Counted from the first letter of the stretch, positions 47,906-57,233 are shown. The stretch: DNA of 64,000 nt from CAYOSF01 sp964406605 (GCA_964406605.1 CAYOSF010000007.1:124001-188000); one strand, 5' to 3'. Notes: generated by a model from the letters alone, not told the origin. Numbers and translations are program-made.

Positions 47906-49954
47906 ATGGTAGCTCAGCCGAAGCCTGACGGCCCGGCCAGCGGGGGAAGGCTCACGTTCTCCCTCCCGCCAATTCCATCGGCCCGCGGCATCTCCGCCTG
48001 GCTTGTGGCGGCGCGCATGGATCTGGCCACTCTGGCTGTTCTCACCGTGATCGCCGCCATTCTCCGCGTCGTGCTGCTGGACAAGATACCCGGCGGCCTG
48101 CACGGAGACGAGGCGTGGACGGGTCTCGACGCGCAGCGGGTCCTCGACGAGGGCTGGATCGGCCCGTACGTGACCAGCGCGCTGGGACAGCCGAGCGGCC
48201 CGCTCTACTTCGCCGCTCCTTTCGTTGGGGTCTTCGGCCACACGGTCTTCTCCGTCCGGCTCGCGATGGCCGTCCTGGGCATCGCCACCATCCCGCTGGC
48301 CTACCTCACCTTCCGGGTCATGTTCGACCGGCCGCTGGCGACCTTCGCCGCCCTGTTGCTGGCAGTGAGCATGTGGCATCTCCACTACAGCCGGATCGCC
48401 TTCATGGTGATCTCCTGGCCCCTGGCGGAGCTTGCCACCCTCCTCTTCCTGTTCCTCGGCCTCAGGACCCGGCGCTGGCTCTTCTTCGGGCTCGCCGGTC
48501 TGGCGCTCGGCCTGGGCGTCTACACCTACAACGCCTATCCGATCTTCGCCGTCCCGCTGGCCCTCTTTCTCATCTGGGCGGCCCTTTGGCAGCGCGGCCG
48601 CGGGTTGCTCAGGTTCGGTGGCCAGGTGGGTCTGATGATCGCGCTCGCCGTCCTGGCCGCCCTGCCCCTGATCCTCTACGCGGCCGACCCGGACAACGGC
48701 TACCTGAACCACCACCACGCCGTCTCCCTGATGGAGACGGACCAGTGGGAGTCCAGTGGACTGCTGGACCGAGCGGACCTGGTGCTGGACCGGACGCGCG
48801 ACTTCATCTCGGCGACGTTCTGGAGCGGGGCGCCGGACAACGCCGACGGAGCGGGCGCCGAGGCGATGGTGGATCGGGTGTCGTTGGTGCTGATGGTGGC
48901 CGGCATCGGCGTGCTGCTCTGGCGCTGGCGGCGGCTTGCCAGCGTGGCCGTCCTGCTCATGGTGGCGGTCATTCCACTCGGAACCATCATGAGCGTGCAA
49001 GGCACGTTTCGGCAGACGCTGGGCATGGTGCCGTTCCTGGCAGCGCTCGCGGCGGCGCCGCTTGACCTCTGGTGGGAGCGATCGAAGCGGCTCAGCGCCG
49101 TCTGGCGCCGTGCCTCCTACGTGGGTGTCGCTCTTGTGCTCGCCGCCATCTGCTACCTGAACTTCAGCTTCTACTTCGGCGAGTATCGCGATACGGACTT
49201 GGCCCGGTTCACGTTCGGCTACGAGCTCGCCGACGCCTCGCGCTACCTGAACGATCTCCCCGGGGACCCATATGTGTACTTCTACAGTGACCGGTGGTCC
49301 TTCGATTACGAGACGCGCCGCTACCTGGCGCCCGACCGAGAAGGCGAGGACCGCTCGGACGTGTTCGGCACGTTCAGCCTGACGCGGGACCGCGATGGAG
49401 AGGTGGTCTATCTCTTCTTTGCGCCCTACCTGGACCGGATCGATGAGGTCGAAAGACTGTACCCGGGCGGCACTCGCTACGAATCCCTCTCCAGTGACGG
49501 CGCCGTTGAATTCTCCGCATACGTGCTGCCGCGGACGGAGGGATTCGGCGAGGGTCCGGGCGAATCGGAGGCGCCGATCGCCACGCCGACTCCTGCCGGC
49601 CCGGTGCCCGGAGGCGAAGGTCGTGATGTCGCCCGCCGTCAGGACCTGGAGACCATCGCGCGGGCGTTGGAGCAGTATCGCGACGAGAACGGCAGCTACC
49701 CGGACACGGGCGGGGGTATTCAGACTCTGTGCGCCTACCAGGAACTGGATGTCGGCTGCGCTCTTGAGGAGGTGCTCGCGCCGCTGCCCGGGGATCCCCT
49801 GGGCGATCCCACTCTTAACGGCTATTGGTACGCCTCGGACGGCAGCCACTACACGCTCTATGCCCTGCGGGAATCGGACCAGCTAGAGGCGTGTCCGGAA
49901 CAGCCGGAGCACCTGAGGGAGTTCGAATCGCTGCTCTGCGTGCGCGGTGAGTAG
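47906..49954 (+). CDS. GT39-type membrane glycosyltransferase fused to a pseudopilin-like C-terminal domain
   Basis: The 682-residue protein has an N-terminal membrane part with about 11 helices and the PMT/ArnT-like first-loop motif L-H-G-D-E-A-W (acidic catalytic pair), followed by a soluble extracellular domain (about 410-560). After a Pro/Thr/Gly linker, residues about 575-682 read V-A-R-R-Q-D-L-E-T-I-A-R-A-L-E-Q-Y-R, then NGSYPDTGGGIQTLC, LPGDPLGDPTLNGYWYASDG and Y-T-L-Y-A-L-R-E-S. That pattern is the C-terminal part of GspG-type pseudopilins. A polyprenyl-phosphate sugar is the likely donor; the acceptor is unknown. The fusion is uncommon. Confidence 0.85.
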   Translation: MVAQPKPDGPASGGRLTFSLPPIPSARGISAWLVAARMDLATLAVLTVIAAILRVVLLDKIPGGLHGDEAWTGLDAQRVLDEGWIGPYVTSALGQPSGPLYFAAPFVGVFGHTVFSVRLAMAVLGIATIPLAYLTFRVMFDRPLATFAALLLAVSMWHLHYSRIAFMVISWPLAELATLLFLFLGLRTRRWLFFGLAGLALGLGVYTYNAYPIFAVPLALFLIWAALWQRGRGLLRFGGQVGLMIALAVLAALPLILYAADPDNGYLNHHHAVSLMETDQWESSGLLDRADLVLDRTRDFISATFWSGAPDNADGAGAEAMVDRVSLVLMVAGIGVLLWRWRRLASVAVLLMVAVIPLGTIMSVQGTFRQTLGMVPFLAALAAAPLDLWWERSKRLSAVWRRASYVGVALVLAAICYLNFSFYFGEYRDTDLARFTFGYELADASRYLNDLPGDPYVYFYSDRWSFDYETRRYLAPDREGEDRSDVFGTFSLTRDRDGEVVYLFFAPYLDRIDEVERLYPGGTRYESLSSDGAVEFSAYVLPRTEGFGEGPGESEAPIATPTPAGPVPGGEGRDVARRQDLETIARALEQYRDENGSYPDTGGGIQTLCAYQELDVGCALEEVLAPLPGDPLGDPTLNGYWYASDGSHYTLYALRESDQLEACPEQPEHLREFESLLCVRGE

Positions 49955-50155
49955 AGGGACCGGACCGAAGCCGGTTCACCGGGCGTCTTGCTCTCCGGAC
50001 GATACACAGCAGCAGGTGCGAGGAATGTGCCGCTGGGCCGGCGTTTCGTCTGCCCGCGGGGCTTCCGGAGAGATCATCCGGAAGGGAGGCGCGTTCCTTG
50101 AGCCGGCCGGACTCCGACACAGCGCCGCGGTGGTTCGCAAGGAGCGGGCGGGAGG

Positions 50156-50184
50156 TTGACCGGGTATTGAGTCATTGGTAGGGT
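50156..50184 (+). promoter_or_regulatory. Possible promoter of the isocitrate dehydrogenase-family gene
   Basis: TTGACC (50156-50161), a 17-nt gap and TAGGGT (50179-50184), about 100 nt before the start. The -10 is poor. The remaining part of 49955-50287 shows no gene. Confidence 0.35.
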
Positions 50185-50287
50185 ACAGTCCGGTGGGGGC
50201 GCGGCCCGCTTTGGAGTCAACAGGTTGGCCGGGTCAATCCCGGCCAATTCTCAGCGCTGTGTGATGGAGGCAGAAGGAACGAAGAAC

Positions 50288-51490
50288 ATGGACAAACAGG
50301 CAGTGGAACGGGCGAAGGAGCACTTCGGGCAGGTGGTCGAAGAGCAGCTCGAGCGTATTGAGCGGATGAAGAAGGGGGAGGACTGGGTCGACTACGGGAA
50401 GGTCAAGCCGATCATCATCGGTGTGTGCTGGGGAGACGGCATCGGTCCCTACATTTCGCGCGAGGCGCAGAGAGTGTTGGAGTTCCTCCTTCAGCCGGAG
50501 CTGGGTAGCGGGAAGGTCGTCTTCAAGACCATAGAGGGGTTGACCATCGAGAACCGGGCGGCCAAGAACGCGGCCATTCCGGATGACGTGCTGGAAGAAC
50601 TGAAGAAGTGTCACGTGATCCTGAAGGCGCCGACGACGACGCCGCGCGAGGGAGACCCCTGGCCCAACATCGAGAGCGCGAATGTCGCGATGAGGAAGGC
50701 ATTGGACCTGTTCGCCAACGTGAGGCCGGTGAAGGTTCCCGAGGAAGGTATTGACTGGATGTTCTTCCGCGAGAACACGGAAGGGGCCTATGCGCTTGGC
50801 AGTCGCGGAATCCACGTCACGGATGATCTGTCCGTCGACTTCACGGTCACAACCGCCCAGGGCGCCGAGCGGATCCTTCGGCTGGCCTTCGACTACGCCC
50901 ACAGGAACGGGATCAACAAGCTAACGGTGGTGACCAAGGCCAACGTGGTGAAGACCACGGACGGCAAGTTCCTGGACCTGGCCCGGGAGGTCTCCAAGGA
51001 CTACCCGGAGGTCCAGTGGGACGACTGGTACATCGACATCATGACGGCGAAGCTGGTGGACAAGAAGAGGCGGACGGAGTTCCGGGTGATGGCGCTGCCC
51101 AACCTCTACGGTGACATCCTGACGGACGAGGCGGCGGAGTTCCAGGGCGGCGTCGGCACCGCCGGCAGCGGCAACATCGGCAAGCGGTACGCGATGTTCG
51201 AGGCCATCCACGGCAGCGCGCCGCGCATGGTGAACGAAGGCCGCGCCGAGTACGCCGACGCCAGCAGCCTGATTCGGGCAGGCGCCATGATGCTGAACCA
51301 CATCGGTTTCACGGATCGAGGCAAGAAGCTTGAGATGGCGCTGGACATCTGCGGAAACTACGAGAAGAAGCTCGTGGTGACAGGCCGCGACACGGGGGCG
51401 AAAGGCTCGGAGTTCGCCGACTACCTCATGGAGACCATCCAGGATCCCAAGCTCGAGGAGAAGTGGCAGGGCTACCAGCCGAAGGCCTAG
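50288..51490 (+). CDS. NAD(P)-dependent isocitrate/isopropylmalate dehydrogenase family protein
   Basis: The 400-residue beta-decarboxylating dehydrogenase shows G-D-G-I-G-P-Y-I-S, K-A-P-T-T-T-P-R-E-G-D, the substrate loop A-N-V-R-P-V-K, F-F-R-E-N-T-E-G-A-Y, T-K-A-N-V-V-K-T-T-D-G, N-L-Y-G-D-I-L-T-D-E-A-A and E-A-I-H-G-S-A-P. Length and motifs suit isocitrate dehydrogenase, in line with nearby mdh, fumarase and sdh genes; isopropylmalate or tartrate dehydrogenases are alternatives. An N-terminal helical extension of about 40 residues (FGQVVEEQLERIERMKKGEDW) is typical of a Chloroflexota/archaeal-like clade in my recollection. The start is ATG 50288 with AAGGA upstream. Confidence 0.88.
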   Translation: MDKQAVERAKEHFGQVVEEQLERIERMKKGEDWVDYGKVKPIIIGVCWGDGIGPYISREAQRVLEFLLQPELGSGKVVFKTIEGLTIENRAAKNAAIPDDVLEELKKCHVILKAPTTTPREGDPWPNIESANVAMRKALDLFANVRPVKVPEEGIDWMFFRENTEGAYALGSRGIHVTDDLSVDFTVTTAQGAERILRLAFDYAHRNGINKLTVVTKANVVKTTDGKFLDLAREVSKDYPEVQWDDWYIDIMTAKLVDKKRRTEFRVMALPNLYGDILTDEAAEFQGGVGTAGSGNIGKRYAMFEAIHGSAPRMVNEGRAEYADASSLIRAGAMMLNHIGFTDRGKKLEMALDICGNYEKKLVVTGRDTGAKGSEFADYLMETIQDPKLEEKWQGYQPKA

Positions 51491-51626
51491 ACGGGACACG
51501 CTGACGTTGCCTGAGGGGCGGCGCCCGAGGCGCGACGCATTGCCGGCGCCGGATGGCGTGGTTGCTCGTCAACGCATCGGTTAGATAAGCTGAAGATCTA
51601 CGGACCCTGCCGGGAGAGAAGTAACA

Positions 51627-51899
51627 GTGCCGACCTACGAATACGCCTGCGTGAAGTGCAACCACGAATACGAGAAACGGGAGGGCTTCGACGCGCCCTC
51701 GATGCAGAAGTGCCCCGTATGCGGAGGCACCGCTCGCCGCGTGTTCCATGCCGCACCCATCGTCTTCAAGGGCAGCGGCTTCTACGTAACTGACAGCCGC
51801 AAGGCGCCTCCGGATACCGAGTTCGAACGGACAGCGGAGCCGGCGAAGTCGGACGGCGACTCCGGAGCCAAGGACGTCGAGCCGGCCGCCGCCGGATAG
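51627..51899 (+). CDS. FmdB-family zinc-ribbon protein
   Basis: The 90-residue protein has M-P-T-Y-E-Y-A-C-V-K-C and C-P-V-C-G-G, a single zinc ribbon of the FmdB type, then a phenylalanine/glycine block (PIVFKGSGFYVTDSR) and a charged disordered tail. It is thought to be a small regulatory protein. The GTG start has GGGAGAG 9 nt upstream. dtd follows within 12 nt, a likely pair. Confidence 0.9.
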   Translation: MPTYEYACVKCNHEYEKREGFDAPSMQKCPVCGGTARRVFHAAPIVFKGSGFYVTDSRKAPPDTEFERTAEPAKSDGDSGAKDVEPAAAG

Positions 51900-51910
51900 T
51901 CCCCGTTCCC

Positions 51911-52384
51911 ATGCGGGCCGTTCTCCAACGGGTCACCCGCGCCGCCGTTACCGTCGATGACGAGATCGTGGGGTCGATCGGCCCCGGGCTGGTCGTGCTG
52001 TTGGGCGTGGCCCGCGGCGACGGGCCGGAGCAGGCGCGTAGACTGGCGGCCAAGACGGCCGAACTACGCATCTTCGCTGACGACGAAAGCCGCTTCAACA
52101 GCTCGCTGCTGGAGACCGGCCGTCAGGCTCTCGTGGTGAGCCAGTTCACTCTCCTGGCTGACATGCGCAAGGGGAGGCGCCCCAGCTTCGCGGCGGCAGC
52201 ACCACCCGAGGAAGCGTCGGAACTGGTCGACGTCTTCGTCGAAGCGTTGCGCGCGCTGGGATTGTCCGTGGCGACGGGTCGTTTCGGCGCTCGAATGCTG
52301 GTCGACTTGGAGAACGAAGGTCCGGTCACGCTCGTGCTGGACACGGCGGACCTTGATAGACCGCGTCGGCAGAGGGTAGGCTAG
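51911..52384 (+). CDS. dtd: D-aminoacyl-tRNA deacylase
   Basis: The 157-residue enzyme hydrolyses D-aminoacyl-tRNA and Gly-tRNA-Ala. It starts M-R-A-V-L-Q-R-V-T-R-A-A-V-T-V and carries the active-site S-Q-F-T-L-L-A-D and N-E-G-P-V-T-L motifs (the Gly-cisPro pair). The C-terminus overlaps the convergent J-like gene by 4 nt. Confidence 0.96.
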   Translation: MRAVLQRVTRAAVTVDDEIVGSIGPGLVVLLGVARGDGPEQARRLAAKTAELRIFADDESRFNSSLLETGRQALVVSQFTLLADMRKGRRPSFAAAAPPEEASELVDVFVEALRALGLSVATGRFGARMLVDLENEGPVTLVLDTADLDRPRRQRVG

Positions 52385-52866
52385 GCTTTCCGCCAGGGCG
52401 CCCAGATGGCGAGAGCCGCCACACCGGCGGCCAGCAGTGTGCCGAGCGGGCTGGCTCCCGCAGCGAGCGCAAGGTACGTGAGCACGCCCGTGGCGCCGCC
52501 CAATGCGGCCACCTCCGTGGTGCGCCCCGGCCAGCGCGCCGCGATCTCCTCGAACAGCCGGCGCAGCCAGGCGGCCACATCGTCCACCAGAGAAGACTTC
52601 TGGGGGATCGGAGGTATCTCACCCGAGAGTGGCGCCTCGCCCCGGGCGGGGTTGAGCACGAGGTAGGCCCGGTTCAGCTCGTCGAGCCGGACCCGGGACT
52701 CCGGATCGATGCGGGCCGTGGCGCGGAACTTGCGCGCCTGGTGCCAGTATGCCTGCATGATCAGCTCTTCGTCGGCCGTGGGCGCGATCTGAAGGACCTT
52801 GCATGCCTCGGTCTTGGTCAGGCCATGCTCCGGCGCGTGCTTCGCGGTGGCGCGTCTTGGTGGCAT
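52381..52866 (-). CDS. J-domain-like membrane protein lacking HPD
   Basis: The 161-residue protein has a J-domain-like N-terminal half: E-A-C-K-V-L-Q-I-A-P-T-A-D-E-E-L-I-M-Q-A-Y-W then H-Q-A-R-K, and L-D-E-L-N-R-A-Y-L-V-L-N-P. At the place of the DnaJ motif H-P-D the sequence is H-Q-A, so stimulation of DnaK is unlikely. The C-terminal half has two hydrophobic segments (EVAALGGATGVLTYLALAAG, GTLLAAGVAALAIWAP), so it is membrane-bound. Function unknown. Confidence 0.75.
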   Translation of the reverse strand: MPPRRATAKHAPEHGLTKTEACKVLQIAPTADEELIMQAYWHQARKFRATARIDPESRVRLDELNRAYLVLNPARGEAPLSGEIPPIPQKSSLVDDVAAWLRRLFEEIAARWPGRTTEVAALGGATGVLTYLALAAGASPLGTLLAAGVAALAIWAPWRKA

Positions 52867-53285
52867 TCCATAGGATTGTCGGCTGACCTCTGGGTCAAAT
52901 GAAGGGCGAGATGGCCCTGGGCAGCGACGCCGGGGTACGCTACACTCTTGTGGCCGTGGATTCCCGCGCCCGGAAATCGCATCCCTGTCGTGGGTGCGCT
53001 GGCGGGCCGCTCGCTAGTGGCAGCGAGCGGGATCAAGGGACAAAATGGGGCGGAGTGGCGGTGGACGTTCCATGGGCGTAGAATGGGGAGCGGTGCTGGA
53101 GACGGGAATAAGCTGACGGACAGGAGAGGAAATGAGACGCCTCGGATGGCGCGCCCGGTCGCCGTCGCCGATGGCATGAAGGCCGGCGGGGTGGGTGCGG
53201 CCGGCACGAAGCAGGCCATGCTCACAGCCATCGAGGAGTCCCGGAAACAGAGAGTCAAGGGATAGGCAAGGAGGAATCGAACGTC
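52867..53285 (+). other. Region upstream of mdh with a doubtful small frame
   Basis: No promoter with good boxes is visible, and the frames are uninformative. An in-frame ATG at 53146 opens 39 codons (start M-A-R-P-V-A-V-A-D-G-M-K-A) ending at 53265, 20 nt before mdh; there is no clear Shine-Dalgarno, so I do not call it a gene. Confidence 0.3.
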
Positions 53286-54227
53286 ATGAGTGCACGGAAG
53301 AAGGTCACGATCATCGGGGCGGGCATGACCGGCGGCGCCATCGCGGAGCGGCTGGCCGGCAGGGCCATCTGCGACGTGATGCTCAAGGACGAGCCGAGCA
53401 TCGTCGAGACGATGCACCACGGCAAGGCCCTGGACATCGCACAGTCGGCGGCATTCGCGGGGTGGGACAACACCATCTCGGCCACCGACGATTGGAAGGA
53501 CACGGCGGGCTCTGAGGTCATCGTTATGACCGCCGGCGCTCCCCGCAAGCCGGGCATGAGCCGGGAGGAGCTCCTTAACACCAACGCGGGCATCGTCCGT
53601 GAGCAGACGGCCGCGGCTGCCAAGCAGTCGCCAAACGCCGTACTGATCGTGTTCTCCAACCCCATGGACGCCATGTGCCACGTGGCGTTCGAAGCGACGA
53701 AGTTCCCCCGAGAGCGCGTCATCGGCCAGGGCGGCATGCTGGACAGCTCGCGATACCGCACTTTCGTCTCGCGCGAGTTGGGAGTTTCGATCCGCGACGT
53801 GAACGGCTACGTCATCGGCGGCCACACCGACACGACGATGGTGCCGGTGGCGAGCGCCACCATGGTGGGCGGCATCCCGCTCACCAAGCTGCTGCCCGCC
53901 GACCGCGTCCAGGCGTTGGTGGAGCGAACGATGAAGGGCGGGGCGGAAGTGCTGGGGCTCCTGAAGTCGGGCAGCGCCTACCAGGCGCCCTCCTCCGCCA
54001 CCGTCACGATGGTAGAGGCGATCCTGATGGACGAACAGCGCCTGCTGCCCTGCTCCGTCCTGCACCAGGGCGAGTACGGCATCAAGGACGTCTTCTCCGG
54101 CACGATTTGCCGGCTGGGCGCGGGGGGCATCCAGGAGGTGTACGAGGTACCCCTCTCCGACGCGGAGCTGGAGGCCGTCAAGAAGGCCGCGGAAGTCACC
54201 CGGGGGCTGCTCGGAGACATCAAGTAG
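53286..54227 (+). CDS. mdh: Malate dehydrogenase, LDH-like type
   Basis: The 313-residue NAD enzyme interconverts malate and oxaloacetate. The NAD fold is I-G-A-G-M-T-G-G at 10-17. The specificity loop A-P-R-K-P-G-M-S-R-E-E-L has the Arg of malate dehydrogenases; N-P-M-D holds the substrate Asn, and G-G-H-T-D-T-T-M carries the catalytic His with Asp/Thr around. The NAD-binding acid corresponds to L-K-D-E-P. It is the typical dimer/tetramer type of Chloroflexus and other thermophiles. AGGAGG-like spacing at 53269-53275 supports the ATG. Confidence 0.96.
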   Translation: MSARKKVTIIGAGMTGGAIAERLAGRAICDVMLKDEPSIVETMHHGKALDIAQSAAFAGWDNTISATDDWKDTAGSEVIVMTAGAPRKPGMSREELLNTNAGIVREQTAAAAKQSPNAVLIVFSNPMDAMCHVAFEATKFPRERVIGQGGMLDSSRYRTFVSRELGVSIRDVNGYVIGGHTDTTMVPVASATMVGGIPLTKLLPADRVQALVERTMKGGAEVLGLLKSGSAYQAPSSATVTMVEAILMDEQRLLPCSVLHQGEYGIKDVFSGTICRLGAGGIQEVYEVPLSDAELEAVKKAAEVTRGLLGDIK

Positions 54228-54453
54228 CCGCTCCGGCAGGTTGCCATCCGCGTCCAACCGGACAGGCGAGACATATGCCGGCAGGCGGGGGCGGACAGAC
54301 GCAGGAGTCCGTCCCCACCTGCTGACGCTCGGAGTCCAGGACCGCGATCGCCGGGACCGTCCCGAAGATCGGCCGGGTTTCCGGCTGACAACCTGACGAA
54401 GCCGGCCAAGCGATATTTGCCCTGGCAGGGGCGGACCGGTATGGAGCGTATGC

Positions 54454-55398
54454 GTGTCACAAGCCAAGGCGGGTCGCTGTCTTGATTGGAGGAGTGTCCA
54501 GTCGATCGGCACGCTGGAGGCATCGCGAGCGTTCCGCTTCAGGCTCGAAGAGCGGGGCACTCTGCTCGCCTATTTGGGGATTGCAGAGGATTCGTTCGTT
54601 GCGGAGGTCGGCTGTGGAACGGGCGTCCTGGCCGGCTATCTGGCTGGAGGCATGCCCGCCGGATTCGTGCTGGGCGTGGACATCACTGCGGAGTTCGTCA
54701 GCTTTGCGAGGGGAAATCACCGCGATCTTCCCAACGTCGATTTCGTCGCGGGCGACGCCTGCGCCCTCCCTCTCGCCAACGGCAAGCTGGATGGAACAAC
54801 AAGCTACACGCTGCTCGCCGTCCTTCCGGATCCCGCTGAGGCGCTGCGAGAGCAGATGCGCGTAACCAAGCGGGGCGGGGTAGTCTCGGGCATGGAGGTC
54901 GTGAAGTCCGATGCCCGATTCGGCGGCCGGTCGCCCTCGGCCATGCCGGCCGAGCAGGCGAAGAGGCTCTCGTCTCTGCGGGAGAGGTGGGACCGGATCA
55001 CGCGGGAGCACGTCCTCCCGTTGGAGAAGGAGAAGCACGGCTTCGGGTGGGAAGGTGAGGTAGTTGAGCTGCCGCTCCTCTTTGAGTCGGTCGGTCTCAC
55101 GGATATTCGCCTGAGGGGTTTCTTCTCAACCTTCTCGACGAGCGACGAAACGTATACCATGGAGGAGAGGCGCTGGTTCCTCAGTCGAATCGTTGAGGAG
55201 GAGTTGGCTGGGCTCGATCAAGGGTGGGCGGACTGGAGCGAGGTCTACGGCCGGCACGGCCTCCACGACAGCGATCGGGAGGAGCTTCGACGGCTCGTGG
55301 AAGAAGAGCATGTACTACGGCTGCGCGACTTTGAGGAAGGCCGGCACGTCTGGGCGTGGCACGGTACGGCGAACCTCATCGTGGCCGGGAGAAACTAG
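54454..55398 (+). CDS. SAM-dependent methyltransferase
   Basis: The 314-residue enzyme has motif I V-A-E-V-G-C-G-T-G-V-L, V-L-G-V-D-I-T-A-E, V-D-F-V-A-G-D-A-C-A-L-P and L-R-E-Q-M-R-V-T-K-R-G-G-V. A C-terminal extension of about 130 residues, rich in Arg/Glu and Trp, is not typical of UbiE and could bind the substrate. The start is GTG 54454 with a weak G-rich site. It is 15 nt upstream of the fumarase gene and may be cotranscribed. Substrate unknown. Confidence 0.85.
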   Translation: MSQAKAGRCLDWRSVQSIGTLEASRAFRFRLEERGTLLAYLGIAEDSFVAEVGCGTGVLAGYLAGGMPAGFVLGVDITAEFVSFARGNHRDLPNVDFVAGDACALPLANGKLDGTTSYTLLAVLPDPAEALREQMRVTKRGGVVSGMEVVKSDARFGGRSPSAMPAEQAKRLSSLRERWDRITREHVLPLEKEKHGFGWEGEVVELPLLFESVGLTDIRLRGFFSTFSTSDETYTMEERRWFLSRIVEEELAGLDQGWADWSEVYGRHGLHDSDREELRRLVEEEHVLRLRDFEEGRHVWAWHGTANLIVAGRN

Positions 55399-55413
55399 AG
55401 AGGCAGGACTGCT

Positions 55414-56283
55414 ATGACCACAGACGCAGCGACCAAGGTACGCGAGGTCCATGTCGACCGTATCACGGAGAAGGTGGCGGAGCTCTGCGAGACGGCCACC
55501 CACGTTCTACCGGATGACATCGTCGCCGCACTGGAACGAGCGAGGGACACGGAGCAGTCGGAGCTGGGGAAGCAGGTGCTGGCAGAGCTCCGAGAGAACG
55601 TAGACCTCGCGAAGAAGGAGATGATACCGCTCTGCCAGGATACCGGCACAGCGGTAGTCCTGGTGGAGTTGGGCCAGGACGTGCACATCGTGGGCGGCTC
55701 GCTCAGCGAGGCGGTGAACAAGGGCGTGTCGAAGGGCTACACTGACAGCTATCTGCGCGCCTCGATCGTCGAGCAACCATTCTCCAAGCGGGTCAACACC
55801 AAGGACAACACCCCCGCCGTCATGCACGTCGAGCTGGTGCCCGGTGACGGACTGAAGATCAAGCTGCTGCCCAAGGGCGGCGGCTGTGAGAACATGACCC
55901 GGTTCACCATTCTGCTCCCGGCAGCGGGCAAGGAGGCGATCACCGAGTTCGTGCTGCGGACCGTTGAGGACTCCGGCGGCAACGCCTGCCCGCCCCTCGT
56001 TGTGGGTGTAGGCATCGGCGGCTCATCCGAGTACGCTATGTTCCTTGCGAAGAAGGCGGTCGCGCGCGGCGCCACCGGCCACAACGAGGACCCGGAGACG
56101 GCCGAGTTCGAGAAGGAGCTGCTGGAGAAGGTGAACGCGCTGGGTGTGGGACCGCAGGCCGTCGGGGGGTTGAACACGGCGCTGACGGTGAACGTTGAGA
56201 CCTACCCCACGCACATTACGTCACTGCCGGTGGCGGTGAACCTTCAGTGTCACAGCGCCCGCCAGCACGAGGCGGAACTGTAG
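55414..56283 (+). CDS. Fumarate hydratase class I, alpha subunit
   Basis: The 289-residue iron-sulfur subunit carries the three Cys ligands of the [4Fe-4S] cluster: I-P-L-C-Q-D-T-G-T (about Cys 74), G-G-G-C-E-N-M-T (about 168) and N-L-Q-C-H-S-A-R (about 281). It hydrates fumarate to malate together with the beta subunit encoded 120 nt downstream. The S-A-R-Q-H tail instead of the common S-A-R-H-R-E is a small variant. ATG 55414 with GAGAGG upstream. Confidence 0.94.
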   Translation: MTTDAATKVREVHVDRITEKVAELCETATHVLPDDIVAALERARDTEQSELGKQVLAELRENVDLAKKEMIPLCQDTGTAVVLVELGQDVHIVGGSLSEAVNKGVSKGYTDSYLRASIVEQPFSKRVNTKDNTPAVMHVELVPGDGLKIKLLPKGGGCENMTRFTILLPAAGKEAITEFVLRTVEDSGGNACPPLVVGVGIGGSSEYAMFLAKKAVARGATGHNEDPETAEFEKELLEKVNALGVGPQAVGGLNTALTVNVETYPTHITSLPVAVNLQCHSARQHEAEL

Positions 56284-56403
56284 AGGGACGAGAGCCAGGA
56301 GAATCGCCGGGACGCGAAGGTGCCGGGCGAATGCGCTCCAGGTGCGGACCGGCCTGGAGAGCGCCGTTGGCAGCGTTGACCGGAAGGAAGAGGAAGGATA
56401 GCC

Positions 56404-57042
56404 ATGTCGATTGAACGACGAAACGGCGAGATCCGTCTCACCGCACCCCTGACCGAGGATGACATCGCGCAGCTCAAGGCGGGCGACCACGTGCGTTTCT
56501 ACGGCACCATCTACACGGCCCGCGACGCCGCCCACCGCCGCATGCTGGAGGCTGCGAACAAGGGCGAGGCGCTGCCCTTCGATATCAAGGGTCAGGTCAT
56601 CTACTACGTGGGGCCGACGCCGGCCCGCCCGGGGCGGGCCATCGGCGCCGCGGGCCCGACGACATCCATGCGCCTGGACCCCTTCACTCCGCGCATGCTG
56701 GAGCTGGGCCTGAAGATGATCATCGGCAAGGGTGGCCGGGGGCCCAAGGTGAAGGAAGCCCTCAAGGAGCGCAAGGCCGCCTACTGCCTGGCCGTCGGCG
56801 GCGCGGGAGCGCTGCTGTCTCAGGCCGTCAAGAGCCTGGAAGTGATCGCCTACGAGGACCTCGGGACCGAGTCGATCAAACGCCTGGAGGTAGACGGCTT
56901 CCCGGCCATCGTCTGCTGCGACATGCACGGCGGCGACCTGCTGCTCGAAGGCAAGGCGCAGTGGCGCCAGCCTGAGAAGCTTGGCTCGTACCAGCCCTCA
57001 CCGCAGTCGGCAGAGGGGGACAGCGACGGAGGCGGTCACTAG
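56404..57042 (+). CDS. Fumarate hydratase class I, beta subunit
   Basis: The 212-residue C-terminal-domain subunit of two-part class I fumarase: G-D-H-V-R-F-Y-G-T-I-Y-T-A-R-D-A-A-H-R-R, V-G-P-T-P-A-R-P-G, A-G-P-T-T-S-M-R-L-D-P-F, G-K-G-G, and E-D-L-G-T-E-S-I-K-R-L-E-V. The last block is involved in substrate binding. GGAAGAGGAAGG upstream gives a Shine-Dalgarno. An E/D/G-rich tail ends the protein. Confidence 0.95.
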   Translation: MSIERRNGEIRLTAPLTEDDIAQLKAGDHVRFYGTIYTARDAAHRRMLEAANKGEALPFDIKGQVIYYVGPTPARPGRAIGAAGPTTSMRLDPFTPRMLELGLKMIIGKGGRGPKVKEALKERKAAYCLAVGGAGALLSQAVKSLEVIAYEDLGTESIKRLEVDGFPAIVCCDMHGGDLLLEGKAQWRQPEKLGSYQPSPQSAEGDSDGGGH

Positions 57043-57203
57043 TCCTCGCGATCAAGGCGCAACCGTAGCGACTTCTGCCCGCACCGGAATGCTCCGGTAC
57101 GATACCGGAGACCCTCCGCTCCTCCGAGCGTGACAATTGGGTAACCGTGTGCCCTTGGCGAGGCGATAGGCCTAGATTCTCCCAAATTTCTCCTTCGCAG
57201 CGC

Positions 57204-57233
57204 TTGACACAAACAGCATGCATGTTCTATAGT
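57204..57233 (+). promoter_or_regulatory. Near-consensus promoter for the 32-residue membrane peptide
   Basis: TTGACA (57204-57209), an 18-nt spacer and TATAGT (57228-57233). The octamer GCATGTTC occurs twice around the -10, at 57220-57227 and 57236-57243, as direct repeats 16 bp apart, which may be a regulator site. Confidence 0.7.

Noticed and set aside
46622..49849. A 1075-codon open frame on the minus strand
   Set aside because: It lies opposite two well-supported genes (nitronate monooxygenase and the GT39 fusion) and has the Arg/Gly/His-rich make-up of antisense frames in GC-rich DNA.
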